NCBI GenBank assembly: GCA_004135705.1
Contig: CM014271.1
Location: 36,422,750-36,486,749, forward strand
Reading direction: 5' to 3'
Length of the DNA stretch: 64,000 nt
From: Alloteropsis semialata
Lineage: Eukaryota; Streptophyta; Magnoliopsida; Poales; Poaceae
Both the position numbers and the translations under genes were made by a program. Shown here piece after piece: positions 44,541-56,216 of the stretch; positions within the stretch are counted from its first letter, which is position 1, and the number at the start of each line of letters is the position of its first letter. Under the pieces are notes generated by a model that was not told where the DNA came from, ran no database searches, and was given only the letters and a program-made list of their open reading frames with translations.

Positions 44541-46208
44541 TACCAATTAGATGCTCTTCTTGGGCCTCTGATAATCCTTGGAGGGTGTGCTCTAAAAACG
44601 ACCAGAAATATCAAACTATCAATTTAGTTTACTGTAATTCTTATTGACAATAATAAAAATTAAATCTACTAGTCCATCATCGGACGCACTTGCTTATGCT
44701 ACTAGCTTTAACTTTTAAGGACATAAGTATTAGAAATTCATGGACAAATATGAGGCATGTTTGCTCCCTCTCATTTGTTCATATCCTAGAATAGTACAAA
44801 TATTACATCATCTCCAAGAACCTTTCTAAAATCTACTCTCTAAATCATAATTTGGAGTCATTTAAGTAAAAATCATTTTCTATATCTTTATACTCTCCAA
44901 CAACTTTTTTATATGTTGTGCGTAGTCTAAAGATTCATTCTCGCACTCCATCTTTGGCTAGCGAGAAATCCAGAGTAGAGGATATCTATATTTGGATATC
45001 CAATTGAAGAGAATGTTGGAGAGTGTTTTTTCACCAAAATCTATATTCCTGTAAGTTAGAAAAGGATATAAAGAGTCTCTTGGAAATGTTCTAATGTTTC
45101 TTTACCTTTTCTCTCGAACAGGTCGGAGAGTTGTGTATCATTATATTAAAATAAATCCTTACCTTTCATCCAGTTATGATATATTTTAGTTAACAATTAC
45201 ACTATATGGATTATCATCACCCAGTCGTAGTTTTATTTGGTCGTGGCTTGGGTAAAAGTTATGGAGCCTTCTTTGTGTCGTTGTTATTTATGTCGAAAAT
45301 ATAGTATGGTTTAAAGTTTATTTGTTATAGTTACTATGGTTTTGTGGGGCCGTTTAATTTTTACTTATTTTTATTATTGGTTTACTTAAAACCTTTAAAA
45401 CTTGCTTTTCAAGGATGTGGAGATTCCATTTGAGTTACTTGCATCGTGATATATCTCCAGGAAATTTTTCTAAAGAATTTTGGGGGTCGCATGCCATATA
45501 TATAGGCATCCAATCCAATCTAGGCCTATCTAAAAGGCTAGAACAAGTTAAGTTCTTAGAAAATGTGATTTAACAGTTTGTATACCTAGTCGAAAATCCG
45601 GGATGTGTTTTGGACATCTTGTGAAATTTCAGTACAAAAATTATGGTGCTTGTGAGAGGAGTGAACCAGCACTCCATCTTTTAGTTAATAATTTTTTTCA
45701 TGATTCCAAAAAGAAACCCACGATAAACACAATGTCCAATATTAACGCTTGTGTAATGTAAGCATTAACAACGTCCGCCACCGTGCGTCCGTGCCATTCG
45801 GCATGTACACCGGGCTGGAACCTGCTGCCACACCAAGTCGATCACCAACAGTGGCCATTCTACCAGGGGAGCTGGGGGTGCTCCAGCCCCCCAAAAGCCT
45901 AAAACTCTATTGAAACTTGAGGTGAAAATGGAGCTGGAGAAGAAGGGAGGAAAAAGAAGAGAAAAAAATAGGAATAAGAGGTGAAAATGGAGCTGGAGCT
46001 GGCCATATCCAACACGGCGGCCATCGAGTTTTGCGGCTACCCGTCCGGTGATTGGAAGTTGACTGCTCCGTTGTTAATTCCTACCGCCGGACCGGCTGTT
46101 TCCGTGTTTGACCGAATCCTCTGCGTACCGCGCCCTCCAAGTCACCGTGTTCTTAAATTATTAGCAAATCAGTAAACAAGGTGTCGGATTCCGATCTCCA
46201 CTGTTATG
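44541..46208. other. No gene; contains an F-box-like upstream fragment
   Basis: AT-rich, with no recognised domain. Bases about 46030-46190 (GTTTCCGTGTTTGACC, GCGTACCGCGCCCTCCAAGTC) resemble 15990-16110 upstream of the 17908 F-box locus. An AAGGTGAAAATGGAGCTGGAG-like word is duplicated at about 45920 and 45980. The upstream-like fragment is followed by no F-box coding sequence here. Confidence 0.45.
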
Positions 46209-46210
46209 TA

Positions 46211-46522
46211 CTCCCTCCGTCCTAAGTGTTTTGTTTAGAAATTTTCAGACAAATTAGCGGTTATAGAAAATAACCATGTTACCCCTAATTACTCATGGTT
46301 GGTATGATTGAAAACTGCATTGTCAATAAATACACCTGTATTGGAACAAGAAAATTAGCATCAATCAAGCATTTGATTGGCTCCATGCGCTTCTCCATGC
46401 ATTTTTTTCTTAATGTTTGGGATTGCTTTAATTAGATGGTCCTTACTACAAGCTAAATGAAAACACTCTTTGTGGGACAAAATTTGAAGGCTAAACAAAC
46501 ACTTATTTTGGGACGGAGGGAG
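46211..46522 (+). mobile_element. Stowaway MITE, 312 bp
   Basis: CTCCCTCCGTCCTAAG at the left and TTATTTTGGGACGGAGGGAG at the right are inverted repeats, with TA at 46209-46210 and 46523-46524. It is of the same family as 10855-11160. Confidence 0.88.
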
Positions 46523-46532
46523 TATGACGGAG

Positions 46533-47093
46533 TGTCGGAGTTATCGTCCGGCAGTCCACCCGGGGGTACCCAGATGGTTGATTTGTAGGCAAAGGGCAAT
46601 CGCGAGACTAGGGAGCTCGAGGTAACACAGGGACACAGGGATTATACAGGTTCGGGCTACCCGGAGGTATAATACCCTACGTCCTGTGCTCGGTAGTGCT
46701 CTATTGCTCTGCTCGGCGAAATTTCGGAGAACAACGACGGGTTTTGGGTTACAATGAGAGATTTGGTGGCTAAGGGTTGAATGAATGAAAGGGTCAACCT
46801 AGGCCGCCTTATATAGGCTGACGGTCTAGGGTTTACAAGTCGGTTATCTCTAATCGTATCCGGCTCAAACTAAAAAACTAATCCGAATCAGTTGTAACAT
46901 AATCTCCATGATCCTCGGGCGAGATCCGAGTACCTCGCCTCATACCTTACGGGCTAAGTCTTCATCAGTCTTGTCCATCAAGCCGAGGATCCTCGTGGGC
47001 CGGTCTGGGGTCGGCCCACATAATTGTCAGACATGGGCCCAAGCCGACTGTTTACCTAATCGGTAGTGGGCCCAGGGGTACCCATGTCCCACA
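46533..47093 (-). mobile_element. Solo LTR, minus strand, 561 bp
   Basis: The plus-strand text runs TGTCGGAGTTATCG to CATGTCCCACA. On the minus strand it reads TGTGGGACATGGG ... AACTCCGACA, with TATATAAGG near 46816 as promoter and a GACGTAGGGTATTATACC run near 46680 like the other gypsy LTRs. Flanking CGGAG (46528-46532) and CAGAG (47094-47098) differ at one base, consistent with an aged target duplication. There is no internal domain on either side. Confidence 0.78.
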
Positions 47094-47585
47094 CAGAGAG
47101 GTAGTGATCTGGCAACTTGAGCAAGGAGAAATTGAGATATCAGATCATGATTCGGATCTTAATTAAGAATTATAGAGAGGGAGAGGGAGGTTATCATTTG
47201 GTTGCTTGAGTGCCTCAAGAAATGGCGGAAATTTGTTAAATCAGATGTTTAGGATATTAAGTTTATAATTAACGTTCTGCCTTTGCAAATATTTGTTTCA
47301 TATATAGTTTATAATTGGGATGTACTCGTTTATGAAAATATTCATATATTACATGCTATGGTATTCGTTTTTTTTTCTCATGCGCTCACATAATATAGAT
47401 GCACACGTGCGCGCGCACACCCGGCACCTAAGATCATATATATCTGATATACTGCCAACATATCTCCTGATATTGACTACTATGCCACTAAAAATGTTTC
47501 ATTGTCGATAAGTAAATCTCTTACCACTAAAGGATAGTAAATATTTAAGTAGACTTGCAAGAGTGTTCTGTAAGCGGCCGACGGG
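47094..47585. other. AT-rich spacer, no feature
   Basis: Short open frames only. A CACACGTGCGCGCGCACAC stretch near 47402 is simple-sequence-like. Confidence 0.45.
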
Positions 47586-48300
47586 AGTTGACAACCAAAA
47601 TTGGCACAAGCCGAGGTAGACCGGTTAAACCGGTTACCCCGACCAGTCAAACCGGTCCTGGATTGGATGTTACGGTTTTTTAAGATTGCAACAATTGGCA
47701 CTTCATCAATGACCAGAAGACTTCACCAATGACCAGAAGGATTGCAGGACTCGGCGCAAGAATCAAGACAGAAGATGGCGCAAGAGGCGAAACCGAGCCC
47801 AGACCGGTCTAACCGGTTTGGGGGACCGGTTAGACCGGTTTGCCCTGGAGTTCGACTAGGTTTAGGATTCTGAGATTGTAACGAGTTGTAACTTGGTTTC
47901 CTTGCGGGACAAGCCCTACCCTCCCTATAAATATAAGGGAATTCGGCCGATTGAGGGCAGACCCAATCAATTCAATCAAATCTACTATTTTTGCCTTTAT
48001 CTTTTTGCATTATCTTCAAACCTAGCTTTTCCAACCTCTACTTGCTGTTCTTCCTGCGTCTCCGCGACGTTTGAAGGCGTCCTAGGTAGCCTGCCGACCC
48101 TAGGGCACCCCTGAGCGCGTTCTCCCTGTCGGATCCTTCCGGGAGGCGTTCTTAGGGCTCGCTCCTGTTTTTCCTGGAGGAATCGGTCTGACCGGTTGCT
48201 AGGACCGGTCAGACCGGTCTGCGCAGGGAGGCCGCGAGCAGCTCGTTTGCGTGCTGTGCGATCTAGTGCTCTCGTGTGTTGACCTAATTCTGCGTCAACA
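47586..48300 (+). repeat. 5' LTR of the ACCGGT-dyad gypsy element
   Basis: 715 bp ending GCGTCAACA. It contains three dyad clusters (47612-47655, 47800-47846, 48181-48225) and TATAAATATAAGG near 47925. It is longer than the 3' LTR mainly because of a repeated TGACCAGAAG word (about 47705-47740) and an extra half-dyad near 48195-48215. CTTTTTGCGACTCCGCTGGGG follows the LTR. Confidence 0.87.
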
Positions 48301-48371
48301 TACTTTTTGCGACTCCGCTGGGGACTTTGGAGATCTTGGTTATTATAGCCGATCTATCCAATTCCGGCCAG

Positions 48372-51072
48372 ATGGGATCTAACACTGAGTTTGATCTCGA
48401 GAACATCATCCTCGTGAGGGACGATAAGCTTTCTGCTGAAGATCGCCAAGTGCTCGAGTAGTACATGAAGAAGAAAGCAGAAGAAGATCACCTCTACTAC
48501 CTTTCGCACTTCAAGAAGGACCGCAAGGGCGTGGTCACCAAGATCAAGGAGGTAGATCCAACTGCTTCATCTTCAACGACACCTCCCAAGGAACAATCTG
48601 AGGTAAATCCACACGAAGTCTTTCTCAAATACATAGAGGATAAGATGGCTAAAAACAATGTCAAATTGGTTAATTGGATGATGAACAAGTGATTAGAATC
48701 AGAAGGCAAATAGCCCATGGCTGATCAACCTGCCGCCGATCCTAGCATCTTGATTCCCAAAATTCCTATTGTGCCTGACCTTAAAACACCGGCAGTAAAA
48801 CCCATAGAACAACCTATGTATGGCATGCCGATGAATTATTTTGAAGACCAATCTGTTACACCGTCCAACCCAATACCTACTCGGCCTGTCGCGCCTCAGC
48901 CATTTGTAACTTCTTCTAATTCGGCTGGTTATGGTCGAATTAATAATGAATTTGCAAATTTTACCCCGAAAATTCTGAATTATGGATATTCTGTACCCCC
49001 ACCAGTACGAAATTTATTTTCACAAGGCCTAGTTCCTTACGAACTTTTTGGAAGGTTCGGCCAACAAATGCAGGGACAGGTGTTGGCTAACCAATTTGGC
49101 CTGCACCAACCGGTTAGACCGGTTTCTGAAACCGGTCAGACCGGTCTTGGGGGAATAGATTCTGGAAGTGGCCCGCATTATCCGGTTAGACCGGTTGCTG
49201 GAACCGGTCAGACCGGTCCTCAGGGGACAGATTCGGGGAATTTATATTCTGCTCCTATTCAGAATATTCAACAGCCAAATTCATAGGATAATTCATTAGA
49301 GTACTTAGATCTGATGTTTTCTAAGTACAAACTTGATTTGGCTTCAGCTCTTAAGGAGAATTTGGGAGTAGATGTCAGGGATAAGACTAGGTTGTACCAA
49401 AAGCCTTATGTTCCTAGATTTGATTTGGTTCCTTTTCCCACTGGTTTTAGACTTTATGATTTTGTCAAATTTAATGGGGAGGACAGTAAAAGCACTTTTG
49501 AGCATATAAGTCAATACATGGCACAACTAGGCGATTCTAGCTCTAGTGAGGCTTTGAAAGTGCATTTATTTTCTTTGTCTCTAACTGGTACTGCTTTCTC
49601 ATGGTTTGCATCATTGCCTGCTAATTCTATTACTTCATGGGAACAGTTAGAGCAAAAATTTCATAATCACTTCTTTTTGGACAACAATGAGCTTAAATTA
49701 TCACATCTTACATTGGTTAGGCAATCACGTGATGAAACTGTTAATGATTATATTAAACGTTTTCGTGATACTAAAAACCGTTGCTTTGGTGTTAATATTG
49801 CTGAAAAGGATCTTGCTGATTTGGCTTTTAATGGTTTACAGTCTCATATTAAGGAAAAATTAGAGGGTTTCGAACTCTTTAATGTAAACCAAGTGCATCA
49901 AAGGGCTTTGGTTGCTAAAAGCCGAAGCAAAGATTTAAAAGAAAGTCATAGAACTCATCGGGCTAATGTGCATAATCTTGAATGTGATTCTAGTAGTTCT
50001 GATGATGAGTCTCATGATGTGTAGGCCACTGAATTTGTATGGCCAGCATCCAATAAAGCTTTTACTTGCACGTCTCTTAAGCCGACTCATAGGAATCGGC
50101 AAGAGGAGATGAAGTTTACTTTTGATGTATCCAAGTGTGATAAAATTTTTGATGAATTGCATAAGAATGGATATATTAAATGCTCTTTTACTATTCCGTC
50201 ACCCGAGAAGTTAAAACGGCGTGCTTATTGCAAGTTTCATAATTTTTTTTTCTCATGCGACTAACGATTGCAATTTCTTTCGTCGACAGATTCAATCAGC
50301 TGTGAATGAAGGACGATTGAGTTTTAATGAGATGCAAGTTGATAAGCGCCCATTTCCAGCCAACAACATGGCGGTCAATACCATGGATCTTCAGGATGCC
50401 AAGATGTTGGTTCGGCCAGACAATGCCGATGCAGCAGGAGGCAAGAATGTTGTGATTGGAGAACCAAGGAAGGTGATGGAACATGACAAAGTGCTTGGGA
50501 GAGAGGTGGTCCTTAAGCAAGCTCCTGATGGAAAGAAGATTTTGACTATTACAGTGAAGACTTCTGAAGTTGGAGGGCAATCAAGCTCTCAAGCGCGGGA
50601 TCAAAGGACGGTTGTTCCTGCTACCCAGGACAAACCGGTCAGACCGGTTCGCCCGACCGATCAGACCGGTCCGCCCCAGAGGCCGGTCCGAATATTTGTG
50701 CCCAAGCGTCCCGAAGTTGGCACTTGGAATACCAACAAGGATAAAGATCAGGGGAAGACTTTCAAGCCAAAGGCGACCTTTGATCAAGTTATGGCTAAGC
50801 ATATGCAAAACGTGACCGTTCAACAAGATCGGTCGCTAAAAAAGAGATCAAGATCACTGCCAAGGGATTATGGTGTGATGAAGGCACCAAAAGGACAGTG
50901 GGGTCAAGGCCCAAGCTCATTCAACGGTGCTGGTCCTTCTAGGCTGTGGAGGGCGTCTCAACCTCCTCCTCCACAACCTATGTGGAGAGATGGTATAATG
51001 TATGTGCCTTACTGTCCTATACCAAATCAACCACGTCCTAATGCTCCTGAGAAAGCCTATTTCACAGCCTAG
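48372..51072 (+). pseudogene. Gypsy gag region with dyad-encoded peptides
   Basis: From an ATG at 48372 the frame is broken by stops (for example at about 48456, 48690, 48711, 49284 and 50022) and a frameshift in a poly(T) run near 50240. The gag core (49314-50024) shows FVKFNGEDSKSTFEHISQYM, FSWFASLPANSITSWEQLEQ and DYIKRFRDTKNRCF. A knuckle-like CKFH ... SHATNDC spans the frameshift. Repeated DNA dyads translate as RPVSETGQTGL, RPVAGTGQTGP and RPVRPTDQTGP. The product would assemble particles and package element RNA; this copy cannot make it whole. Confidence 0.78.
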
Positions 51073-52513
51073 GCCTGCAAATTTCAAACAAGTACTAAAG
51101 GTTGTGCAGCAGCAGCACAAACCGGTTAAACCGGTTCCTCAGACCGGTCAAACCAGTTTCCAGCGCCGGCCAGGCAAGAAGCCCGCTAGACAAGAACATC
51201 GTCCTATTCAGAGGAAGGAAGAGCTTGCACCTGCTATTTCAAAGCCAAATGTGAAGAGTGTGATTCAAATTGGCTCTATGGCAGTTAATCCATCAATGGC
51301 CGATGGACCCAATGTTATTGGTAATTCGGCCGTGAAAAATGTACCGTTAGCTCGATACACGCAGCCGAGGTGGTGTCCTTCTGGCTTATCTCATTCTCAA
51401 AAGAGGAGATTGCAGCAGTTGCTTACTCAAAAACAAAGAGAGGAAGAATCAACAAAAAGGAGGGAGGAGTGGTTCAATGAGGTTAAGCCGATGATTATAC
51501 AATCTGGTCAAAATTCCAAAGATGAATCTGGTGCACAAGATGGTCAGGCTAAAGCACCTGAAAAGGTTGAGCCGACCATACCAGATTCAGCTGAGGTGGC
51601 CGAGACCGGTCAAACCAGTGTCCCAGACCGGTCAGACCGGTTTATCCCTATTCCAGGTTCGGCAACTGGAACCGGTCAGACCGGTCCAGAACCGATTAAA
51701 TCGGTCTTGCCTGGAAATTCTGTAGCCGATGCATTTTCTTCTTTGGCTAAAGTCTCAATTTCGCCCACTGCTATTTCAGATGTTCAGATGGGCAATAATG
51801 ATGAAGCTGTTAACTTTGAGCCTTCACCCAGCAGAACGGACATGGAGGTCAACGATATCTACTATTGCTTTGTCGGAGATGATGAGAGGGTGGCTCAAGT
51901 TGATTTTGCTCCCAAGAATGCTGTGTTTCAGAAGCCCTTAGAATCGGACAACCATCTGAAAGCTCTTTATGTGAAGGGTCACATTAAAGGGAGGCCGATT
52001 TCTAGGATGCTTGTTGATGGTGGTGCTATTGTGAACCTCATGCTATATTCATTGTACAAGAACTTAGGAGGTTTGGACAGCGAGCTCATCAAGACTAGCA
52101 TGAAGATCAGCGGCGTTGGAGGAGGAGAACCGATGAGTGCCAAGGGAGTTGTATCATTGGAGCTCACTATTGGGAGCAAGACGTTGGCGACCGTTTTCTT
52201 CGTCACAGAGGTGTAAGGTAACTTTAGCATAATCTTGGGGCGCGATTGGATTCATGCAAATCAATGTGTGCCTTCTACCTTGCATCAATGCTTAATTCAA
52301 TGGGTTGGTGACGAAGTTGAGGTGGTACATGTAGATTCTTCGGCATGTGTTGCTATGGCTGATGCATCCATATTGGGGACTCATGATAATGTCAAGTGCT
52401 TGACCGGAATTGATATTTCGGACTTTGAGTTCCTTGCTTGTACTAAGGATGGCTTTGTGTCCGCTGCTCTAAGGCCGATTCAAAGATCGGTTGATTCAGA
52501 CAATGAAGAGTAG
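51002..52513 (+). pseudogene. Gypsy protease region
   Basis: An open frame (51002-52216, 404 codons) includes dyad-derived peptides (KPVKPVPQTGQTS, VAETGQTSVPDRSDR, GTGQTGPEPIK), then FKPLES-like and YVKGHIKGRPI sequence and the protease core RMLVDGGAIVNLMLYSLYK. D-G-G replaces D-T/S-G, a form I associate with this plant gypsy group. After a stop at 52214 the frame continues with IILGRDWIHANQC to 52513. The catalytic Asp is present. Confidence 0.75.
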
Positions 52514-54171
52514 ATGGATGCAAGCGAGAAGTGGTTGAAGGAAAGGGTGGAGCATTATCGGTCAAACATGAACAATGCATGTGAAGCCATTAATGATTTT
52601 GAAGAAGTGGAGATGTTAGGACAAGGATTTACGTCGGCTGATCCTTTAGAAAAGGTAGACATAGGTGATGGTTCTGTACCAAGGCCGACTTTTGTAAATC
52701 AAAAATTAAAAGCCGATTATAAAGCTGAATTAATCGAGTTGTTGAAAGAATATTCTGATTGCTTTGCTTGGGAGTATCATGAGATGCCTGGTTTAAGCCG
52801 CGAGTTAGTTGAACATCGGCTTCCGATTAAACCTAGTTTTAGGCCATATAAACAAGGCAATAGACGATTTAATCCTTTGTTTTATGATTGAATAAAAGAA
52901 GAGGTTAATCGTTTGCTTGAACCTAAGTTTATTCGGTCGTGTCGCTATGCTGAATGGATCTCTAATATTATGCCTGTTGAGAAAAAGGGTACTAATAAAA
53001 TTAGAGTTTGCATTGATTTTAGAGATCTTAATAGAGCGACTCCCAAAGATGAATATCCTATGGCTATAGCCGATATGCTTATTAATGATGCTTCTAGTCA
53101 TAAGGTTATAAGCTTTCTTGATGGCAATGCGGGATATAATCAAATTTTTATGGCCGAGAAAGACGTATACAAAATGGCTTTTAAATGTCCCGGTTTTGTT
53201 GGTTTATTTGAATGGGTTGTGATGACTTTTGGTTTAAAGAATGCCGGCGCAACTTATCAAAGAGCGATGAATTTGATTTTTCGTGACTTGCTTGGTGTTA
53301 TCCTAGAAGTCTATATTGATGATATTGTTGTCAAATTGGCTGGATTAAATTCTCACTTGGCTGATTTGCGTCTTGCTTTTGAAAGAATGTGTCGGTATGG
53401 TTTAAAGATGAACCCATTGAAATGTGCTTTTGGTGTATCGGCTGGAAGATTTTTAGGCTTCATGGTGCATGAAAGAGGCATAGAGATAGATCCTAAGAAA
53501 ATAGGTGTTATTGAAAAGATTAAAGCGCCTACTTGCAAGCATGATTTGCAGAAATTCTTGGGCAAAGTTAATTACTTGAGGCGGTTTATTTCTAACTTGT
53601 CCGGGAAAGTTAGTGCTTTTACAACTATACTTCAGTTAAAGAATGAAGCCGATTTCACTTGGGGGGAGGGGCAAAGCAGTAAGAGGCCTTTGAAAAAATT
53701 GAGAAATATTTGTCTTCGCCGCCTGTGCTCAAAGCATCTAAGAATGGGGTGCCATTTAGGCTTTATATTGCGGCTGAAGATAATGTTATTGGAGCTGTTT
53801 TGACTCAAGAGACGAATGGCAAGGAGCATATTATTACCTATTTGAGTCGACAGCTTTTGGATGCAGAAACAAGGTATAAACCTATTGAGAAATTATGCTT
53901 GTCTTTATATTATGCTTGTACAAAATTGAGGCATTATTTGTTGTCTAGTACTTGCATTGTAGCATGTCAAGCCGATGTTATTAAGTATATGTTGCATAGA
54001 CCGATTTTGAGTGGTAGGATCGGTAAGTGGGCATATGCTCTTATTGAATATGATTTGGCTTGTGAACCTTTGAAATTCATGAAAGGCCAAATTGTAGCTG
54101 ATTTTATTGTAGAACATTGGATTAATGATAAGCATAATTTAGAAGTTGATTACATGACTTTTACTCCATGA
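52514..54171 (+). pseudogene. Gypsy reverse transcriptase with RNase H-like connection
   Basis: RT landmarks in order are FAWEYHEMPGLSRELVEHRL, IRVCIDFRDLNRATPKDEYP, SFLDGNAGYNQIFMAEKD, FGLKNAGATYQRAMN, YIDDIVVK (catalytic Asp pair intact), NPLKCAFGVSAGRFLGF and FLGKVNYLRRFISNL. A stop near 52889 and a frameshift near 53690 break it. The next frame (53710-54171) holds LYIAAEDNVIGAVLTQE, ITYLSRQLLDAETRY and HYLLSSTCIVACQADVIKYM, the RT-associated RNase H-like region. It would copy element RNA into DNA. Confidence 0.85.
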
Positions 54172-55872
54172 AAATTGCATTTTGATGGATTGGTTTGCTA
54201 GAACGGACGTGGCATTGGAGTTGTTCTTGTTTCTGCTAATGGAGCTGTTTTTGAAGCTCTTAGCCGATTAGAAGATAAGTGCACAAATAATCAAGCCGAA
54301 TATGAAGCTCTATTATTCGGGCTAGAGATTTTGCATGACATAGGAGTAAAACATGTTGAAGCTTTTGGTGACTCATTACTGGTTGTACAGCAAGTATCCA
54401 AGGTGTGTCAATATTTGGAAGGTTCATTGAATGTTTATCTTGACAAGTGCCTTGATATTATACCATACTTTGATGAGTTTACCATATATCATGTTCCACG
54501 GTGTGAAAATTCTAGAGCTAATACTTTGGCACAGCAAGCATCCGGCTATAATATCCAGAAGAGACATTTTCATAGAAAAAGGCCGTTGGTTGCTACTGTC
54601 AAAGGTAAAGTTCTAACGCTTGCAGCAGGTCCAGACCAGACCGGTCAGACCGCTACACAGACCGGTCAAACCGGTCCAGAAACCGGTCAGACTGGTCCGC
54701 TGCTTTCTGGTCCAGAAACCGGTCAAACCGATTCAGAGACCGGTCAGACCGGTCTATCGCCTTTGAATCCAAATTTGGCTTCTGAACATCCTCAAAACAA
54801 AAAGGCCGAAGTGGATGATTGGAGAGCGCCCATTATTCGATATCTGAAGAATCCTAGTTCTGGAACGGATAGGAAGATTCGGCGTTTGGCTTTCAAATAT
54901 ATTTTAGTTGACGATGAGTTGCATCGTCGCACCGCCTATGATTTGTTGCTAAAATGTTTGGGTGCTGATCGAGCTAGAGTAGCCATGGGTGAAGTTCATG
55001 AAGGAATTTGTGGAACGCATCAATCGGCTCCTAAGATGAAGTGGTTGCTTAGGAGAGCTGCATTTTATTGGCCTACTATGATGACCGATTGTTTTCGTTA
55101 CTACAAGGGATGTGAGGAATGTCAGAAATTTGGTAATATTCAGATGGTACCTGCTGCATTACTTCATCCTGTCATTAAACCGTGGCCTTTTCGTGGATGG
55201 GGATTGGATTTTATTGGAGAGATACATCCTTCTTCTGCAAAGGGTCATCGCTTCGTGTTGGTTGCTACGGATTACTTCACTAAATGGACCGAAGCCGTTC
55301 CTCTCAAGAATATGACCCATAAGGAGGTAATTGAGTTTATTACTGAGCATATTATTCATAGATTCGGCATTCTACAAACTTTAACTACGGATCAAGGCAC
55401 GTCTTTTATGTCTAAAGAAGTGCGAGCTTTTGCCGATATGTATAAGATCAAATTGCTCAATTCTTCTCCATACTATGCTTAGGTCAATGGTCAGGCCGAC
55501 TCTAGTAACAAAACTTTGATAAAGTTGATCAAGAAGAAGATAGAGGAATATCCCCGAAGGTGGCATGAAGTTTTGTCTGAAGCTTTATGGGCTCATCGCA
55601 TATCTAGACATGGTGCTACCAAGGTTACTCCTTTTGAGCTTGTTTATGGTTAAGAGGCTGTTTTGCCTGTTGAGGTAAATCTGGACGCTTATAGGCTTGC
55701 TAAACAAAATAAGCTTTCGGTCGGTGAATATTATGACTTGTTGATGGATAATATTGATGAAGTGACCGATAAGCGTTTACAAGCTCTCAAAGAAATTGAG
55801 AAGGATAAGGTCCGAGTTGCTAGAGGTACAACAAGAAGGTTAAAGAGAAGATTTTTCAAGTTTGTGATCTAG
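54172..55872 (+). pseudogene. Gypsy RNase H and integrase with a dyad cluster
   Basis: The RNase H part shows NNQAEYEALLFGLEIL and FGDSLLVVQQV. A dense dyad cluster (54630-54760) encodes repeated TGQTGP, ETGQTGP and ETGQTDS peptides between RNase H and integrase. The integrase has the zinc region (EVHEGICGTH ... CEECQ) and DDE contexts GLDFIGEI, TTDQGTSF and then NGQADSSNK, where Asp replaces the expected catalytic Glu. Stops at about 55480 and 55651 precede the C-terminal part (VEVNLDAYRLAKQNK). Further C-terminal fragments run to about 56140 in shifted frames. Integration activity should be lost. Confidence 0.82.
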
Positions 55873-56216
55873 TATGGAAGACAATATTGCCACTTGGTAC
55901 TAAAGATAATAAGTTTGACAAGTGATCTCCAAGTTGGGAAGGTCCATATCGAGTATTCAAGATCAATGGCGGGAATTCCTATATGGTGGAGACACTGCAA
56001 GGAGGACGTTTACCTAAGGCATTGAATGGGAGGTACTTGAAAAGTACTATCCGAGTGTGTGGCAAGAGGCATGAAGTGGCACATGGCCGATATTTGGATA
56101 TCGCCCTTAGAAAATATAATAGTCGATGGATTCTGTTAAAATATCGTCCTCAGGTGACAATTTCGATGCTGATATGTTTTATGGTACGTAAGCTTTACCA
56201 AAAAATAGGGGGCATA

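Noticed and set aside
48181..48225. CRISPR-like array from the regular ACCGGT dyads
   Set aside because: This is a eukaryotic retroelement; the repeats are short, irregularly spaced and lie in LTR and coding DNA, with no cas genes.
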